Assembly: GCA_003971905.1 (NCBI GenBank)
Contig: RSEE01000059.1
Span: 248,001 to 312,000, forward strand
Origin: Moniliella sp. 'wahieum'
Lineage: Eukaryota > Basidiomycota > Moniliellomycetes > Moniliellales > Moniliellaceae
DNA length: 64,000 nt
Direction of reading: 5' to 3'
Of the stretch, positions 1 through 11,690 are shown piece after piece. The position numbers and the translations under genes were made by a program. The notes under the pieces were generated by a model, which saw nothing but the letters and a program-made list of their open reading frames with translations, was not told where the DNA came from and searched no databases. Within the stretch, counting starts at the first letter, position 1. Each line of letters begins with the position of its first letter.

Positions 1-81
1 CCCAAAGCCCCTTCTCCATCCTTCGCAGATATAACAGCAAACCAGCCTTACAGCCCTTTCCTCACCGCTGCCCCCACATCC

Positions 82-2195
82 ATGTTGCCTCGATGCCTAT
101 CAGCCCCTACCCACTTGCTTCCCCAGGATTCGCCTCGCTACTTGCAGCCTGATCAGGTGCGTTTTTTTATATATCTCTGGCCCGTTAGCTGCTGTTCGTC
201 ATGTATTGACACACTTCTCACTTTGCATAGCACATTCCTGCGGAATCAAGTACAAAGATCCAGACTCCAGAAAACAGGCCCACCCGGATCCACCCGCGCT
301 GGCAAAGTGTCCCTCCCCTCTCTCACTCCGGCCACCGCAGAAGAAACCGGTGTCATGGTCTGGTTACGAGATACCACGACACCTATTGGCCGAGGCAGAA
401 CAGAGGGTGGGGGAGTCTGGGGGCGACATGCGGAGTCCATCATCGTTGGGGATGCGTTCTACTCCACTGGAAGTCAACGGGTTAGCTCTAGAGGCCCATC
501 CTTTGGTTCACACTGGCGAGGAGGGTTCAACCCAACCTAGCCAATATGACCGCTCTCGTATGGCCGTCACATCGACCCCGTCTAACCTAAGAGCTCATCC
601 GGCCGCTTGGAGCACAAATGCAGCGTCCCACGCGGGACTCGGGTTGTTTGATCCAATGGGGGTACGAAGGACCAACGCCAGAAGCGCAAGCGGTCATGGG
701 TTTGGATCCTGAACGCTTCCCTTTCCAGCATCTGATGGCAGGAGATCATCCCGAACAGGAAGAGATGACGATACACAGAGCACCAGCTCCTATGGAGAAG
801 TCCGCACCATTGTTGACAACTCAGTGCGCCTCTGGGCCAGTGAGATCTTGCCTACATCTTCCCCAACCTCCACGCAGCCAGCGTTCACTCCTGCTACGGA
901 GGAGCAGCTAAATCTGCTCACGACGTTTCATGCCTCATCATCGACTCCGCACGTGCTTTCAGATGCGTACGAAAAATACCTGCACGCCATTGGGGGGAAG
1001 CCCCGCCGCAACGCAGATGGGATGCGGTGGGACCATCCTGTCCCCCCACCGCGGAGTGCAAAAAGAGGATCGGTTATTCATGGTTCACCCATGACGTGCC
1101 ACAGAGGGAAAGAAAGATATCGCGGCCTCAGTCAGATGTGATGTCGTCCGCTGCCTCACCCTCCTTTGGGGTGAGCGCCTTGCCCAATACATTGGAACAC
1201 CCACTCTCCCTTGCTTCCACTCCGTCTCTGGAATCGCCCTCGGGACTCGTCCGCCCGCTCAGTCCTTCCTGCTCCGCCAACGCTCCTTCACCGTGCCTTG
1301 CACCCGCGATGCATCTCTCTTCCTTCGATCCAGTGCAATCGCCAATCTCTCCACATGAGGAGGGCGTGGTCTTGCGCCATGCCAGACCGAGCCAGGCCTC
1401 CATCACCTCACCGCTTCGCACTTTTGGTCGCACTACCCTTCCCGTACTTGGAGTTACGCCGTACTTGCGTCACACTACCTACACTTCCTCCCCCTCGCTG
1501 TGCTCTTCAAACAATCATACCAGCCACCCGACTCACCTGCTCCATCCGCTCGCAGCGGAAGTTCAGAGGGCTCTCCTCCACCGCCACAGGGCACACAGGC
1601 CTCCCTTGCCATTCTCCGCGCAATGGAACGAAGCCAAGAGGAGAAGAGGGGGGATGCACCGATAAACCGCTGACGCTGAACGCGCCTTCTTCCATGCTGG
1701 CATACCCACCGGGGCCACTAGAGGGTCAGTAATTGAGCAGCATTCTGCAGCGGAAGGATCCTCAATACGACCCAGCTCAGACCGCTGTCTCCTCCTTGTC
1801 ACCGCGCAAGACTGCGCCTGTGCCTGCGCTTGCTCCAAACCAAGTTCACCACCCTGGAGGCGGAGGAGATTGGACGTCTGCTCCAGACGCTGGTGGCACA
1901 CAAGAAAGTCAAGCGTCTGCGCCGCGCCGCGATTGCCGCATTGGCGAAGAGCGAGAGCGACGATTCGGACGAGGAGGAGGCGCGTCGCCCGAGGCCGGCG
2001 TCTCCATCTTCGTTCTCAGGAAGCATGGAACACTTGGCTGACCCGTGGCGGTCGAAAGTTCGCCTGAACCCATTTCGCTCGTTTGGGCCCGTGAACAGGC
2101 GTCCGTGCGCAAGGCAGATTCCGGTTCTTCCCTCGACCCAGGCCGGTTGGGGGATACTGACACACCCTCCAGTGGGGTCCGCCCCTTGTCCCTAG
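82..2195 (+). CDS. Unidentified multi-exon protein gene, frames disrupted
   Basis: I do not recognise this product. An ATG at 82 opens a 25-codon exon ending at a GTGCGT donor; intron 157-230 closes with TTGCATAG. Good protein-like stretches follow in different frames: 233-661 (Ser/Pro/Glu-rich, with PVSWSGYEIPRHLLAEAEQ), about 780-1141 (containing LLTTFHASSSTPHVLSDAYE) and about 1833-2040 (EEIGRLLQTLVAHKKVKRLR followed by an acidic Ser/Asp/Glu patch). A second likely intron is 662-728, with a CTGAAC branch-like site 18 nt before CCAG. The pieces do not join in one frame, so either further introns or base-level indels intervene; indels of this kind are demonstrable in neighbouring conserved genes. 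The lysine/arginine-rich then acidic C-terminal part could suit a nuclear protein, which is inference only. The 5' end could lie before the window, and the 3' stop at 2193-2195 is uncertain. Confidence 0.35.
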
Positions 2196-2835
2196 GTAAC
2201 GGCGCCCCCCCGCTCGTCCAAGGCGGGCACCCGGCCGGAGCACCCCTCAGTGGCGTACATCGGTCCAAGCTCTTCCTCCATTGAAACGGTTTGGCTGAAA
2301 CCAGTGGGTGCTCTGCATTGACGGCGCGTCCCCACCAACTCCTCAAACTCGCACACACGCACGTTACCTATTTCCGCACACTACACGGCTGCCGTGGCCA
2401 TCACAATTACATTGGCGTCCCTATCTCCTATCTTTGTAAAACCAACAGTGCCATATGGTTCAAAAGGACAAGGGCTTCCTATATTTGAACACTCGTTGTA
2501 TTTCCCAACCTTGAGTAGGCACAGGGATACAGGTTGTGCTAGTACGCCAACAGGCCGTTAGCGCAAAAACTTCGTTGTCGTTTTGTAGCGAACATCCCTC
2601 CCACATTTTTACGCTGTTGGCCCCCGTTAGCAGAAAGCTCCGTGGGTGACCACTGAACTTCAGTCTGGCGCTCTTTCACTCTGGTGGCCAAGATGGGTTG
2701 GACGAGTGGGAGAGTATATGCTCGCGGGCGGGCGTGGATATAGTTCACCCACCACCCTTAAAGCAGGGAACGGTAGGCTAACGGAATGCAAAAGCTGGAG
2801 CACCTTACTTACCGCCTTGAGGCGAAGGCGTATAC
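2196..2835. other. Intergenic, nothing recognised
   Basis: No reading frame here has protein-like composition, and no repeat or RNA was recognised. It lies between the unidentified gene and the tRNA-Tyr gene and would hold the upstream flank of the latter. Confidence 0.5.
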
Positions 2836-2931
2836 CTCTCCTTAGCTCAGTTGGAAGAGCGTCAGATTGTAATTGGTCACGTGGAAGCCCCTTCCGCTCT
2901 GAATGTCCTGGGTTCGACTCCCAGAGGGGAG
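2836..2931 (+). tRNA. tRNA-Tyr(GUA) with a 24-nt intron
   Basis: The cloverleaf folds by eye: a 7-bp acceptor stem (CTCTCCT with AGGGGAG, one G-U pair), D arm GCTC/GAGC, anticodon stem TCAGA (2862-2866) with TCTGA (2898-2902), and T arm CTGGG-TTCGACT-CCCAG that also serves as the B box. The anticodon GTA is at 2869-2871. The intron, 2873-2896, follows position 37, the canonical place in eukaryotic tRNA genes; tRNA-Tyr almost always carries one. Without the intron the gene is 72 nt, ending just before ATTCTTTTG, a T-run that can terminate RNA polymerase III. The intron contains a CACGTG hexamer. Confidence 0.97.
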
Positions 2932-3094
2932 ATTCTTTTGCAACTGGCGTGAGGTGGGGCTGCCAAGAGTTGCACGACTGGCGGGCCGGGGGGAATAACC
3001 CCAACATTAAATTAAGCGTTGGCCAGGATGGCCTGAAAGTGGCCTTCCCGCTCATGATTTACTTCTCCCCCGCCACCACCATCCCCAGTAAGCC

Positions 3095-4533
3095 ATGGGC
3101 GTTTTTACGCACCTCCCGTCTTGGGTCCAACCTATCGTCGGCAACCCTCTCAACCTTCTGCTTCTCCTCCTTCTCATCCAATTTGTTCGTCCTGCCCTGC
3201 GCCCCTGGACTGCTTGCCTCACCGCACCCTCGCGCTCGGCCTCATTCCTCCTCCTCTACCCCACTCCGGCTGAAGCAAAGTTGCGTGGCCTCCCCGGCCA
3301 CCTAGGGGCTGGTGTAGGTACCTTTTCGCGTCCCCCGCAGATCCCGACCGGTGGGGGCGGCGGTGGGTTTCACGGCGGGAACCCAGTTGCCGAAGCTCAG
3401 GCCCGCAAGCAGGCAATAGAGGATGGGGCGCAAACAACCCGGACGCGGTGGAGGAACTATCTGCGCCGGCTTGGTCGGGCAGAGCACGCTCCGGAACAAC
3501 GAAAAGAAGTACTGCTGTCTGCGCGGGCCGGCGTACAAGTGCGCACCCGGCGGGGCGTTTGGGCGCATCCTTCCCCATTCCCGGATGGCGGAGAGGAGGT
3601 AGGATACAGCTCTCTCCCCACATACCACACTTCGGTCTCGGTCTGGCGTCGTTACACTCCCAAGATGCTCGCCCTGTTCGATGGTGCCGGACTGGTTCCT
3701 CCGAGGAAGAGAAGGCCCGCGTCGCGGACCCTCGGCGCGAAGCAGGACATAACCCCCATGTTGAGACCGGTTCTTCCCCTGGCACGATGGACGCAGGACA
3801 GGATGCACCTCTTCCTGCAGGTCATCCGCCTGTCCCGGAAGGTGCCGATGCATCACACTGCCCTGCCTCGGCATCGTGGGCTCGTAGTCCCACCCCCCCT
3901 GCCGCTGCTACCGAGGAGAAGACGCTGCCAGAGGCCGAAGCAGTGGAGCAAGCTCCGCTTCCTCCTGGCCACCCGCCTGTACCAATGGGTGCAGGTATTT
4001 CTCAGTGCCCTGGTCTTGCGCGGGTGGCTGAGAAGACGGCGGTAAAGAAAGAGGAGCCCCCCTCTGAGCCTACCCCTGCCCCTATCCCTACCCCTTCTCC
4101 TCCTTTGGCCGATGATGATGCCCAGGCGGAATGGGAAGATCTGGTAGGGAGTTACTGTGGACCGACGCATTCTGGGTCGTCAGCCAGCGGCTCGGGGGTG
4201 ATCTTGATTGGGATCAATGGACGGGTGTATGATGTTTCGTCGGGGCGGGCGTTTTATGGTCCGGGAGGTCCCTATTCATCGTTTGCAGGACGCGACGCGA
4301 CACTGGGCCTGGCCAAGAACTCGTTTGACGCGGACATTCTCCCGTCCCTGACTGAGCGCCCCCTCTTCGTCCCCTTAACTCCTGGGGCACCTCCCATGGA
4401 GCTCCATGCAGACGCTGGACCGGTTGCCCATGCTACGAGGGACCTGACCAAAGCAGAACGCTACGCTTTGGCTGACTGGATCGAGATGTTTGAGTCCAAG
4501 TACGGTGTTGTGGGCGAGCTGGTTGCGGAATGA
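3095..4533 (+). CDS. DAP1: Membrane-associated progesterone receptor (MAPR/Dap1-type) heme protein
   Basis: The C-terminal ~125 residues form a cytochrome b5-like MAPR domain: GVILIGINGRVYDVSSG, then the family hallmark FYGPGGPYSSFAGRDATLGL, ending with ALADWIEMFESKYGVVGEL. MAPR proteins bind heme and support cytochrome P450 Erg11 in sterol synthesis at the ER. The start at 3095 gives an N-terminal membrane anchor (NPLNLLLLLLLIQF), as in Dap1/PGRMC. The first exon then changes frame; an intron 3599-3705 (GTAGGA...CCGAG) joins it in register to the second frame. Between anchor and heme domain lies a long Pro/Glu-rich linker with an imperfect internal repeat (PLPAGHPPVPEGADASHCP and PLPPGHPPVPMGAGISQCP), which makes the protein well over 400 residues against about 150-200 usual for the family. 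The heme domain is secure; the linker structure and intron are less so. Confidence 0.85.
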
Positions 4534-5569
4534 AGAATGATTTTGGACTGATTGACGGGTGGCCTAAACTGTCTCTGACGCAGAGCTGTAGAACGGAGGA
4601 AACAGGGTCCAACACCCATAGTAATGCGAGCAGTCTAGCTGTTTCCCTCTCCCGCATTGTGACTCCTACCGTCAGATGATCGCTTGACACGCATTCTTCA
4701 GGGAATTGGCAGGCCCGCCTTCGTCCTCACCATGGCTCCCCAGCGTGGGCGTGTCGGCAGCAGCATAGATAATTGTGGTCCTCGTTGACAACTTGTCTTT
4801 GGGCAGTTAACACATGTTGCACAGCACGTGACTTGGTGACTTTAGTCAGCGACTAGTAAACCAAACATTCTCTTCGGGGTCCTTTCGATCCTATGGTCAC
4901 GGACCGGGATGTCCGATGCCCGGGGTGACCAGGATGGCCATCAGGGTGCGCAATTGGCCTGCAAGGGAGGATATGCCGTCTGGGTAGTTAGGCGGTGCAT
5001 TCTTTCGCCCGTTTCTCAGCATGAAGCGAGAGATGTCACATGTCACATGTCACATGTCATGCTTCAAGCTTCAAGCTTCAAGGCCGGGAGTCGGTTGGAT
5101 CGGCCCTTGATGGGTCTCATTCCCGCCGCTCCGTCGCTCCACTAGTTTCACTACAAACTGCTGGCGTCCTCACGCGCGGCCTCAGGCCTCACGAGTGCCG
5201 GTGACAGAGACGCGCGCTGGCGATGGCTTGGACCGCGGCTGAGCGCGCTGAGCCGCTGAGCCGCTTCGCTGGCAGGAGGTTATGCGCTTTGAAAACTGTG
5301 ATGTGCGGAATCTGTTTGTGGGGGCTTTTCCGCCCGCACAGGACGAGTGTGCAGCCAGGCTCCTTAAAGCCGCTGGGCCGCCACGAGAGTGGCCCCGTGC
5401 GGCAGCTGCATTGCTTCCGCTGGCCGCAGCGCCCTCAGTTGGGCCGTGTCCCCAATCCAACCGCTGGCGATCTCTTCTGCGGTCCGCTCCTGTCGTCTCC
5501 TTGCGCCCAACTACCGCGACCGCCGCCACCACTACCACCACTACCACCACCACCACCACCTACCCCACA
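4534..5569. other. Intergenic with short tandem repeats
   Basis: No coding sequence is supported. The stretch holds a CACGTGAC box at 4825-4832, the TGTCACA/GCTTCAA tandem tract listed separately, and a GAGCCGCTGAGC-type repeat near 5236-5265. The last 60 bases before MPC2 are (ACC/ACT)-rich and probably untranslated leader. Confidence 0.5.
5033..5083. repeat. Tandem TGTCACA units followed by GCTTCAA units
   Basis: Three to four copies of the 7-mer TGTCACA run directly into three copies of the 7-mer GCTTCAA. The same units recur in other intergenic stretches (near 9317, 13995, 19029, 21478 and 33870), so they look like a genome-specific intergenic motif rather than a single local expansion. 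Confidence 0.8.
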
Positions 5570-5999
5570 ATGGCCTCTGCTGGTGCTCACTCGTCGCGCT
5601 TTCAGGCGTTCCTCAACCACCCGGCGGGTCCCAGGACTGTTTTCTTCTGGGCGCCCCTCTTCAAGTGGGCCCTCGTCATTGCGGGCGTCAAGGATCTTTC
5701 GCGCCCCGCCGAAAAGCTTTCCGTGAGCCAAAATGCTGCCCTCGCCGCCACGGGAATGATCTGGGTCCGGTGCGTCCTCCCTCCCCCCCCCCCCCCCACC
5801 CCCCTTCTCTGTTCCGGCGTAGCCCTGACCCCATCCTATTAGGTACTCGCTCGTGATCACTCCCGTCAACTACTCGCTCGCGGCCGTCAACTTCTTCGTT
5901 GGTGGCACGGGTCTCGCCCAGCTGGCTCGGATTTGGGATTACCGCCGCAAGCACCCCGTCCAGGCCGCGATCGAGGACAAGAAGGCTGATTCGGCGTGA
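5570..5999 (+). CDS. MPC2: Mitochondrial pyruvate carrier subunit 2
   Basis: Two exons, 5570-5769 and 5843-5999, give a 118-residue protein of normal size for the family. The intron 5770-5842 has a GTGCGT donor and a CTATTAG acceptor, splits an Arg codon, and contains a 15-C run at 5783-5797. Family hallmarks are clear: FFWAPLFKWALVIAGVKDLSRP, then SQNAALAATGMIWVRYSLVI, TPVNYSLAAVNFFVGGTG, and the basic tail with RRKHP. MPC2 pairs with MPC1 or MPC3 in the inner membrane to import pyruvate for the TCA cycle, in the same pathway as the citrate synthase further along. The ATG at 5570 is the only start that puts the N-terminus at the usual distance from the first helix. No frame break occurs. Confidence 0.96.
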
Positions 6000-6216
6000 G
6001 GGGCTTTACTAGTCTGACTGACCCCATCTTCTCTCTATCTCCCCCCCTCCCCGCTCGCACATCCGCGGCGCCGGATTCGATAACCTGCACCATCACTTTC
6101 TCTGGCCCTTTTACTGCATCTCTCCTGAGCTCCACATTGCTAACGTTCTAGCATCCCTCCTTCACAATAGGTAGTAGTGCAGACGCACGTCGTTCGTTCA
6201 TTTCAGGAAGGCATGC

Positions 6217-8365
6217 TTAAGCCTTTTTTTGCCCCTCTTCCTCCTCTTTCTCCTCTTCCTGCTCCTCATCGTCTCCCTCAATTGCGCCCACACGCCATTC
6301 GCCCTCGACGTCCCACCGGCTGCCACCCGCCGAAGCCGAAAGGTACTTGACAAAGTGCATCACTCCTTCATCCCTCAGCACCACATTGAGGGCATTGAAC
6401 TGGGGCGTCAAGTTGAGCAGCACACCATCAAAGTCGTCTTCAGGGTCATACTCCTCCATTTCAACCACTTCTCCTCCTCCTCCTCCTCCTCCTCCTCCTC
6501 GCTCTTCTTCTGGGCTTCTTCTCCCGCGTCCTCCTCCTTTTCCTCCTCCTTGGATGCGTCCCCGCTCTTTTTGGGACCGCTTCCATACACCGCCGGGTCA
6601 TCGTCTTCCTCCATCGGGGCCATAAAGCATTCCCATCCACCTGCGTCGCCCGAGTCCCATTTGACTCGCAGCTCTTTGATCTCCTTGGCCGACAGTCCAC
6701 CTGCCGGTCCAGCCGTCTTGGCACGTTTCGCTGCCAAGCCCTGCACCTTTTTTGTTGTCGTCGGCCCGGCCACCGAATCGGCCACATTGGGGGTCAAACC
6801 CAAATTCACATGCAGCACCGCTTCGTCCTCATCCTTCTTAGCCAGGGTGTAGTCAAGCCCGGGACGGAAGCGCCGAGCCCAAAGCGGGTAGCGAGCGGCG
6901 AGAGGAATGAGCTGGGTCACGTTGGCCAAGAACGCGCGGAACGCCGGGGAGGGGAAGAGGACAGATCGCAGCAAGGACAGAATGGCCTCGGCCGTAGCAG
7001 GCACAGACGCAGGCAACGCCGGATTCTGCCCCGTCAGCGTCGAGGGGACATCACCTTTCCAGTCCACGAGAGAAAGGAAGCGGTGGTGGTGCGGCGGTCC
7101 CTCAAGCTCCCACATGTCCTCAGTCCCAGCCGCAGCCCCGACGCCAGTCAAGTGCGGCTGGATGACGCAGGCCTCCCGCAGCTCCTCACCAGACTTGGCC
7201 TCACCAGTAGGCTCGAACCAGCGGAACCGATCGCGGCGGTCGAGGCCGATGAGGCCGGGCCGAAGCACGTCGACCAAGTCCTTCTTGAGGAAGTCGGCGA
7301 GAAGAATGCTGCTTTCATCGCCGAACTGGGCAAAGAGCTTGGCCTGCACCGAGGGGTTTAAGTAGGCCGGGTTGAGAAGAAAGAGAGGAAAGTGCGATCC
7401 TCCGCTGACAGCGGATTACCCGGCACCACGCTGCACGTCATATCCAACGTTTCTTCCCCTGCATCTTCCTGGGCTGCGGCAGGTGCGGCGTCGGGGTAAG
7501 GAACGAAAGGGCGGGTGCGTTTTGGCTCACCAAGCTTTCGGCGGAAGAGTAGTCCTTGCGCGCCTTCTCCTCCTGGTCCTCCACCTCTTGGGAAAAGCCT
7601 TCTCCGGAAGAGGGCGGTGGAACCAGCCCTGGATGCTGATCCGCGATGCCTTGGGGTGCACCACCTCTTCCACCGAGTGGAAGGAGTAGCCCGGAATGAC
7701 AGGGAAAAAGGCGAACTGGTTCCAGTAGGGTACGTGAACCGTAGTGGGGACCGGCTCGGGCTCATGAGCTTTGCTCACCGGGTAGAGCTCGAGGGAACCT
7801 CCGTACTCGCGCTTCCAATCGCGATCGGGCATGTAAAGGATGAAAGAGACGCGGCGCGTGGAAATCACATCACTACCACAGTAAGAAAGGTTAGCTTGCT
7901 CCCCCTTGCCAAGGGAAGGGGTACGTACTCATGGTTGAGTAGGTGGCAGCCATCGCGGTAGTCATTGATGCTCATGTCCTTCTTCTTCAAGGAGAGCGGG
8001 CCGCACCCGGTGATGCGCTGAACGACCGCGCGGAATTCCTCGGAGAAGATGGCATTGCGAACCTTCATCAGGTTCTTAAGTCGATCCTTCTCGCTATCCG
8101 GGAGCCCATCAAGGTTGGCCAAATCGCCAGTTTGGTTGACCTTGTAAATGTCAGTCTCCTTGTCGGCAAAACGCAGCTCCTCCACAATCTCGTCCCGTGC
8201 CGCATGCAACAGCGCATCGTCGAGCAGTGGCCGCACCGCGCCGTGGTGGTAGGGCTGGCTCTGGGCACAGGCCGCGGCGTAGTCCTGCACCAACTGGCTT
8301 TCGGCGTCGGCCAGGTCGGGCGACGAGAAGCAGACTGCAATCTCGGGACGGATGGAAACGGTCAT
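6217..8365 (-). CDS. TPA1: Prolyl 3,4-dihydroxylase Tpa1/Ofd1 (OGFOD1 family)
   Basis: Fe(II)/2-oxoglutarate oxygenase that hydroxylates a proline of ribosomal protein uS12 and affects translation termination (family knowledge). Exon 1 runs from ATG 8365 to 7929; intron 7873-7928; exon 2 then reads LLNHDDVISTRRVSFILYMPD, giving the HxD iron ligands, followed by the distal His in FFPVIPGYSFHSVEEV and the 2-oxoglutarate Arg in RISIQGWFH. A second intron, 7474-7530 (GTGAGC...CGCAG), precedes the C-terminal second double-stranded beta-helix domain typical of Tpa1 (FAQFGDESSILLADFL ... LTPQFNALNVVLRDEG ... MHFVKYLSASAGGSRWDVEG). The ending is a Glu/Lys-rich tail. The frame breaks near 7601, near 7376 and in the (GGA)n run near 6470; each is mended by one base, which suggests assembly error. 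A CACGTGG box lies at 8622. Confidence 0.93.
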
Positions 8366-10302
8366 GGCGGTGGTGGGGGGAGGGGAAGTCGGGGGAGGAG
8401 CCAGCAACCTCGAGAAGAATAATTTGTCTTGTCGCGTTTTCTGGTCTGATTTCTGAGGCGAGGGGTTAAATGAACTGACTGAGAGCATATTGAGCGAGCT
8501 GAAAAAAAATGATGAAACTGCAAACGAACTATATAAAGCCAATCGGAGCAGCTTCATTAGCTCTTCACTAGTCGTCACTCCAATCACTGCAGCCTGCCCT
8601 TGTGCTCGATTTTGCCACTGTCACGTGGCCTGCCAAGTAACCCTTCGATTATAGCAGCTACTCTCTTCGTTCGCCCAAAGAGCCAGGGACCAGGCGCGGG
8701 GACATGGCACCATTGGCTACCGTTTCCATCTCGATCGTGTCATCAGATCTCAGAACCGAGAGAGAGAAAGAATGCCGACATTGGGAACTTATAGGACGAG
8801 GAGCTTCCCCGAAGGCGGCTTCGAAGGGAGGATAGGGCGCTATGGGGGGCAAGTTAACATAGGAGGATATATGGGGTCCCCGCCAGAGGAGGGAAGCATA
8901 GTTAGTGCACTGATGAACCCGTCTGGTTTTTCTGTATCGCTCACCAAAAGTGGTGATGATGAACTCGGAAACCGTTGTCATAGTTTGACTGATCTCTCAC
9001 TCCCATTTCTGTCCAATTTCTTCGTTCCGAGCGTCTCGCTCTTTCCCTGTTCTTCCGCTTCGCACCATGCCCTCTGCTCTTGCTTCCTCCCCACGAACGA
9101 GTTGATACATCCCTTGGCTTAGTCTCGACTCTGGTTTCGCTCGCCTTAGCCTCTACTGTGACAGATACCGAAGAAGAGCTCAGATTGCAGAGAGCACCAA
9201 ATGGAAATGAAGGTCGAAGGAGATGCGAAGGCGGTGTGGCGAATCAAAGTCCTCATCGAGTTGGGGGGAACGACGCCCGAAAGGCATCGCATGCTTATCA
9301 TATTGTATGATGCTCCTTCAAGCTTCAAGCTTCGAGCGTCAACAGCTCCAGCCTCGGACGGAGGCAATGCGATGCCTGGGACGCATGGATGTTGCATGAC
9401 GTACAAAAATGGTCGCAAGTCAACGTTCCGTGCTCGCCATGCTCGATAATGACGATGCATCGAGCAGATGGATAGTCCTGGCTCTGATGGGCAGAGGCAA
9501 AAGGCGGAGGAGAAAGCCGATACAGAGGCGGCAGCGGGAAGAAAAGGTCAGTAAATTTGGCTTGGCACAATCCCGCTCATACCCTGAGGCCTGTGGCCAG
9601 ATGACCATCGAGGGTGGTGGAGTCGCATTAACACTAGTGGTGGTGGTTGATGGTGGTGGTTGTATAGACTTGGGCCAGCGAACGACGCCTGCAGAGAACT
9701 CATCAACAGGCCACTGCACCCAACCGCGCCCGGACTTGAAGGACAATGTAACAAGCGAGAAAACCCCCGCTTTCTTCGTGGCATCCCTCCGGCCCGGCTT
9801 ATCGTTCCTTCCGGATTGCGCGCGGCGGTTAGTCGGAAAGACGAGTTCCCCGATGTCGGTGACTCTGCGAAAAGGAATCATCATCACATCCGCCATGATA
9901 TTCCGCCATCCCCGCGTCTGCGGTGCACCTCCCCCGCCGTAGTTCCGCGCAGGGCACAAGGCTCGGGGACTCACGATAGCCTGGGGTTAATGGGAAGCCG
10001 GTGAGCCGGTACCTGGGCCGTGGAATGTGCCGTGCGGTCGAGCCCCCATCAGAATGAATACGACAGAATGGGGCCGCTTCCGCATCCGCTCGTGCCCTCA
10101 ACCGGTGATGCACCACGCCAACCTCGGCCGAGCCAGGCCGAGGCTCCGACGAGCCGGTGATTAGGTCGTGCGCATTCGGCCTTAGGCCTTAGCATTCGCG
10201 CGCGTGATTGAACTATGTGAGCCGTGCTGAAAGCCTCGTCTTACGCCATTCAGCTGCCTCCCGTCCCTCACCACCCCCACCATCGCTCCGCCAAAGTCAC
10301 CC
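8366..10302. other. Intergenic between divergent genes
   Basis: This 1.9-kb stretch separates the start of the Tpa1 gene (minus) from the thioesterase gene (plus). It contains copy 1 of a dispersed repeat (8973-9164), CTTCAAGC repeats near 9317, and a (GGT)n-like tract near 9640-9660. Long open frames at 9409-9974 on both strands have no recognisable domain, and I do not call them genes. Confidence 0.5.
8973..9164 (-). repeat. Dispersed repeat family, copy 1 (inverted)
   Basis: The reverse complement of this segment matches 14001-14172 over about 170 bases, including the shared string CTAAGGCGAGCGAAACCAG and the block around GGAAATGGGAGTGAGATCA. Its inner end also matches 38617-38670 (GAAGAAATTGG, then AAACTATGACAACG). 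Differences are mostly substitutions and small indels, so the copies are old. Confidence 0.8.
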
Positions 10303-11449
10303 ATGCCCCGCGCGCCCCCCAGCGTCCCACGCCCCGTCGAGCACATCGCCGACGCACTCGCCGTCGACCCCATCGGCGTTGGCACCGACGACATCTTCCG
10401 CTCCCGCACGCTCTGGCTGCCCTCCCAGGCGCGCGGTGTGTTTGGCGGGCAAGTGCTCTCCCAAGCTCTGGCCTCGGCTGGGCGCACGGTGCCCGAAGGT
10501 CTTTCGCTGCACTCGGTCCACTCTTACTTTCTCGCTGCTGGCAATCCGCTCGAATCGATCGAGTACCGCGTTCGGCGCCTCAGGGATGGTGGGCGGTATG
10601 CCGCGCGCGTTACGATCGCCCTGCAAAAGGGCAACATCATCTTCCTCGCCAGCTCTTCCTACCACCGCGGCGAACCGGAACAGCCTTCGTTCCAGCTGGA
10701 CCTTCTAGCTCCCTGGGCCGCCCCTCCCGGCTCTCACACCACCCACTCGGACGCCACCTGGGCCGCCACCCTTGGCATCCTTCCTCCCCTTCCGCTGGCG
10801 CCGACCCTTACACTACCGACAGTGCTGACTGGATGGCGTCGCTGCTTCCCCCGAGGAGGCGCCAACGGCAGTCGCGCGGTTTGATCATGTTGTCGCAGAA
10901 GAACGTGCCCGAAGCGATTGTGGAGGCAGTGAAAGGGTTCTTTGCCGACCGAGATGCGTCACCGATTGAGATTCGAGATGCTGACCCTAACATGTGGGAC
11001 GAGAATGGGTTGGCGTTGCCAGGGACACGGCAAGCATTCTGGATGCGGGCCAAGCATACTGTGTGTGCTGGGGGTGAGAAGTTGGTGGATGGGGACAAGC
11101 TCGCAGTAAGCTATGCCAGCGACTTCAACTTTCTCAGTACCAACGCCAAAGCGTTGGGAATCCTGCTGCCAAGCATGATCGCGACCATCGACCATAGCAT
11201 CTGGTTCTACCGCAGCGACTTTGATGCTCACGATTGGTTCCTCTACCTGATGCAATCTCAAGCGGCCAGCAACGGTCGTGGCGTCGTCTTGGGTCGGTTG
11301 TACCGGCGCGATGGCGCATTGATCGCTGTCACTGTGCGTTCCTTCCCCCCTACTCGTGTTGCCAAGCTAACTCATGACTTGCTTCTTAGGCCCAGGAAGG
11401 CGTCACCCGAACCTGGGGGAAGAAAGAGGGCAAGGAATCTAAGCTCTGA
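10303..11449 (+). CDS. TES1: Peroxisomal acyl-CoA thioesterase, TesB/ACOT8 type
   Basis: Hydrolyses acyl-CoA to free acid and CoA during peroxisomal beta-oxidation. The first hotdog domain is in one frame from ATG 10303: RTLWLPSQARGVFGGQVLSQ, then SLHSVHSYFLAAGNP and YRVRRLRDGGRYAARVT. The second hotdog domain is in another frame from about 10885 and contains SMIATIDHSIWFYRSD, with the active-site Asp; the region 10700-10890 between them has one or more base indels. An intron, 11334-11389 (GTGCGT...TTCTTAG), precedes a tiny last exon, AQEGVTRTWGKKEGKESKL, which supplies the catalytic Gln and ends in SKL, a classic type-1 peroxisomal targeting signal. The ATG at 10303 directly precedes the family region, with a short N-terminal extension. 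Length and order match yeast Tes1/Pte1. Confidence 0.94.
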
Positions 11450-11690
11450 TTCAGACGTCACGCCGCAAGTATCACCCTGCTTTGCTTTGCTACTCCCCAC
11501 TGTCCCCTCTAGCGGAGGGAAGGGGGGTTGGACATGGCCTTGTGTGTGCACCGTGTTTCCCACGTACTACCGCTTACTACATATTACTACACGCCATAAT
11601 TATTATACACGCCAAGCGCGATCCTTCGCGGTGGCCAGCAAACGACTGTAAACCCGGATAGGAGAACAACAAGAGATACACCGCCAGCCA

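Noticed and set aside
5033..5083. CRISPR-like array from TGTCACA/GCTTCAA units
   Set aside because: Units are only 7 bp and directly abutting with no spacers, and the genome is eukaryotic.
9409..9974. Overlapping open frames on both strands between Tpa1 and the thioesterase
   Set aside because: No recognisable domain, overlapping frames of similar length on both strands, and repeat-like GGT tracts; long frames are expected in GC-rich DNA.
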